A DNA stretch of 64,000 nt, taken from an uncultured Veillonella sp. GTDB lineage: Bacteria > Bacillota > Negativicutes > Veillonellales > Veillonellaceae. Position numbers and translations under genes: made by a program. A model generated the notes under the pieces. The model saw only the letters and a list, made by a program, of their open reading frames with translations, was not told where the DNA came from and made no database searches. The stretch lies in NCBI GenBank assembly GCA_900538355.1, contig UPXS01000006.1, positions 66,863 through 130,862 on the forward strand, read 5' to 3'. Positions 63,270 through 64,000 of this stretch are shown here, piece after piece; positions within the stretch are counted from its first letter, which is position 1; each line of letters begins with the position of its first letter.

Positions 63270-63442
63270 AAAAGCCCCACCATGCCGTAATGTACCGCGT
63301 TTTGATCCTGCTTAGGGCAGGTGGGTGTCCTCCTCATCCTTCAGTTGTCCCGTAAGGGCGTAACGTTCAGACGAGAGTTCGGACTCCCGAAGTAAATGTG
63401 TTGGCTCAAAACTGCGATATCACACGCACATGGCAGGGATAT
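63270..63442 (-). ncRNA. ssrS: 6S RNA
   Basis: About 173 nt on the minus strand. The ends CCCTGCCATG and CATGGTGGGG pair to close a long imperfect hairpin, and the 3' end runs into TTTTTT. Internal segments such as GGGAGTCCGAACTCTCG and CGCCCTTACGGG make further stems. The location between aspS and rarA is that of the 6S-1 RNA gene in Bacillus. 6S RNA binds housekeeping polymerase and mimics an open promoter. The identity rests on structure and synteny. Confidence 0.8.
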
Positions 63443-63522
63443 CTTATACATAAATAGTATCAGAAAGATTCGTAATTAACAAGTCTTGACATTTCAAATT
63501 TAATCAATTCTTGCCTATGTTT

Positions 63523-64000
63523 TTACACCAAAGATTGCTCTTCTTCTTCCTCGATATCTGGTTTAATATGCAACTCTTTTAATTGCTTAGGTTCTACTTC
63601 AGATGGAGCTTGGCTCATTACATCAGAAGCAGATTGAGTTTTAGGGAATGCGATTACGTCGCGGATAGATTGACGTTTTGCCATCAACATAACAAGACGA
63701 TCAAGGCCGAATGCACAACCAGCATGAGGAGGTGCACCGTATTGGAATGCATCAAGCATGAAGCCGAATTTAGATTTAGCTTCTTCTTCAGATAAACCAA
63801 TTGCTTTGAATACTTTTTCTTGTACATCGGATTGGTAAATACGCAAGGAACCGCCACCGATTTCAACACCGTTCAATACCATATCGTAAGCAATCGCTTT
63901 TACGCTGCCAGGATCAGATTCCAATTTATCAAGATCTTCATGACGAGGCATTGTGAACGGATGGTGCATTGCAACATAACGTTTTTCATCTTCGTTATAT
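63523..64000 (-). CDS. aspS: Aspartyl-tRNA synthetase, C-terminal part (runs off the window)
   Basis: The frame is open to the window edge, so only the last about 158 residues are visible. The class II motif 3 region 'PPHAGCAFGLDRLVMLMA' and 'SIRDVIAFPKTQSASDVM' with the preceding 'MHHPFTMPRHED' are diagnostic of bacterial AspRS with the GAD insertion. It charges tRNA-Asp, possibly also tRNA-Asn. It ends with an acidic tail (EEEEEQ). Confidence 0.96.
   Translation of the reverse strand, partial: YNEDEKRYVAMHHPFTMPRHEDLDKLESDPGSVKAIAYDMVLNGVEIGGGSLRIYQSDVQEKVFKAIGLSEEEAKSKFGFMLDAFQYGAPPHAGCAFGLDRLVMLMAKRQSIRDVIAFPKTQSASDVMSQAPSEVEPKQLKELHIKPDIEEEEEQSLV

Noticed and set aside
1..64000. CRISPR array or prophage
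   Set aside because: No regular spaced repeat array with unique spacers, no cas genes and no phage structural or integrase genes were seen. The repeats at 1-3690 and 19483-19582 have other layouts.

Overview
This window looks like a chromosome segment of a low-GC Firmicute of the Negativicutes, most likely Veillonella or a close relative. That is inferred from gene content and order, not from a database search. The Firmicute signs are a T-box leader before thrS, an infC-rpmI-rplT leader, the order aspS / 6S RNA / rarA, and the order alaS-ireB-ruvX-DUF1292-mltG-trmR-trhP known from Bacillus. Many secreted proteins, a Tat-exported group 1 [NiFe] hydrogenase and several organic-acid-type transporters fit an anaerobic diderm Firmicute. 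Nearly all genes lie on the minus strand.

Positions 1-3700 are an accessory region built around about 380-bp repeats. Each repeat carries a 25-residue hydrophobic holin-like toxin peptide facing a short minus-strand antisense RNA with its own extended -10 promoter and terminator. This is the layout of a type I toxin-antitoxin cassette of the TxpA/RatA or Hol-Tox kind. There are two intact copies, one partial copy at the left edge and one decayed copy. They flank an unknown gene with a possible tandem NTF2-like fold and an OFA-family transporter that has a terminator-bearing leader.

Positions 3787-14340 form a defence island, read on the minus strand as type I restriction (hsdM-hsdS-hsdR), then a Gabija-like pair (gajA-gajB), then mrr, then a broken mcrC. 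The mcrC remnant has lost its 5' end at a 47-bp inverted repeat that looks like two fused IS3-family ends, and it has an in-frame stop. The gajAB part is strikingly AT-rich.

Positions 14515-17898 hold small and secreted proteins of mostly unknown function, including a tiny Asn/Cys-rich secreted peptide.

From 18 kb on the content is mainly housekeeping. It includes infC-rpmI-rplT with an ATT start codon and an attenuator leader; SLC13 and MFS transporters; thrS with a T-box; and the alaS-to-trhP cluster. These are followed by an NlpC/P60 hydrolase, a GT2 glycosyltransferase, the hyaABCD-hupH hydrogenase operon preceded by two matching palindromes, thioredoxin, RNase P RNA, nif3-trmK and a CAT-anticodon tRNA. 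The right third holds folE-queE-queD, rpoD-dnaG, rny, recX-recA-cinA-rimO, a solute-binding protein, a YgiQ radical SAM protein, a short RodZ-like protein, ftsK, rarA, 6S RNA and the 3' end of aspS.

The least ordinary material is the repeated toxin/antisense cassettes, the decayed type IV restriction locus beside Gabija, the 17-bp tandem repeats before the SLC13 gene, the leader of the OFA transporter and the paired palindromes before the hydrogenase.
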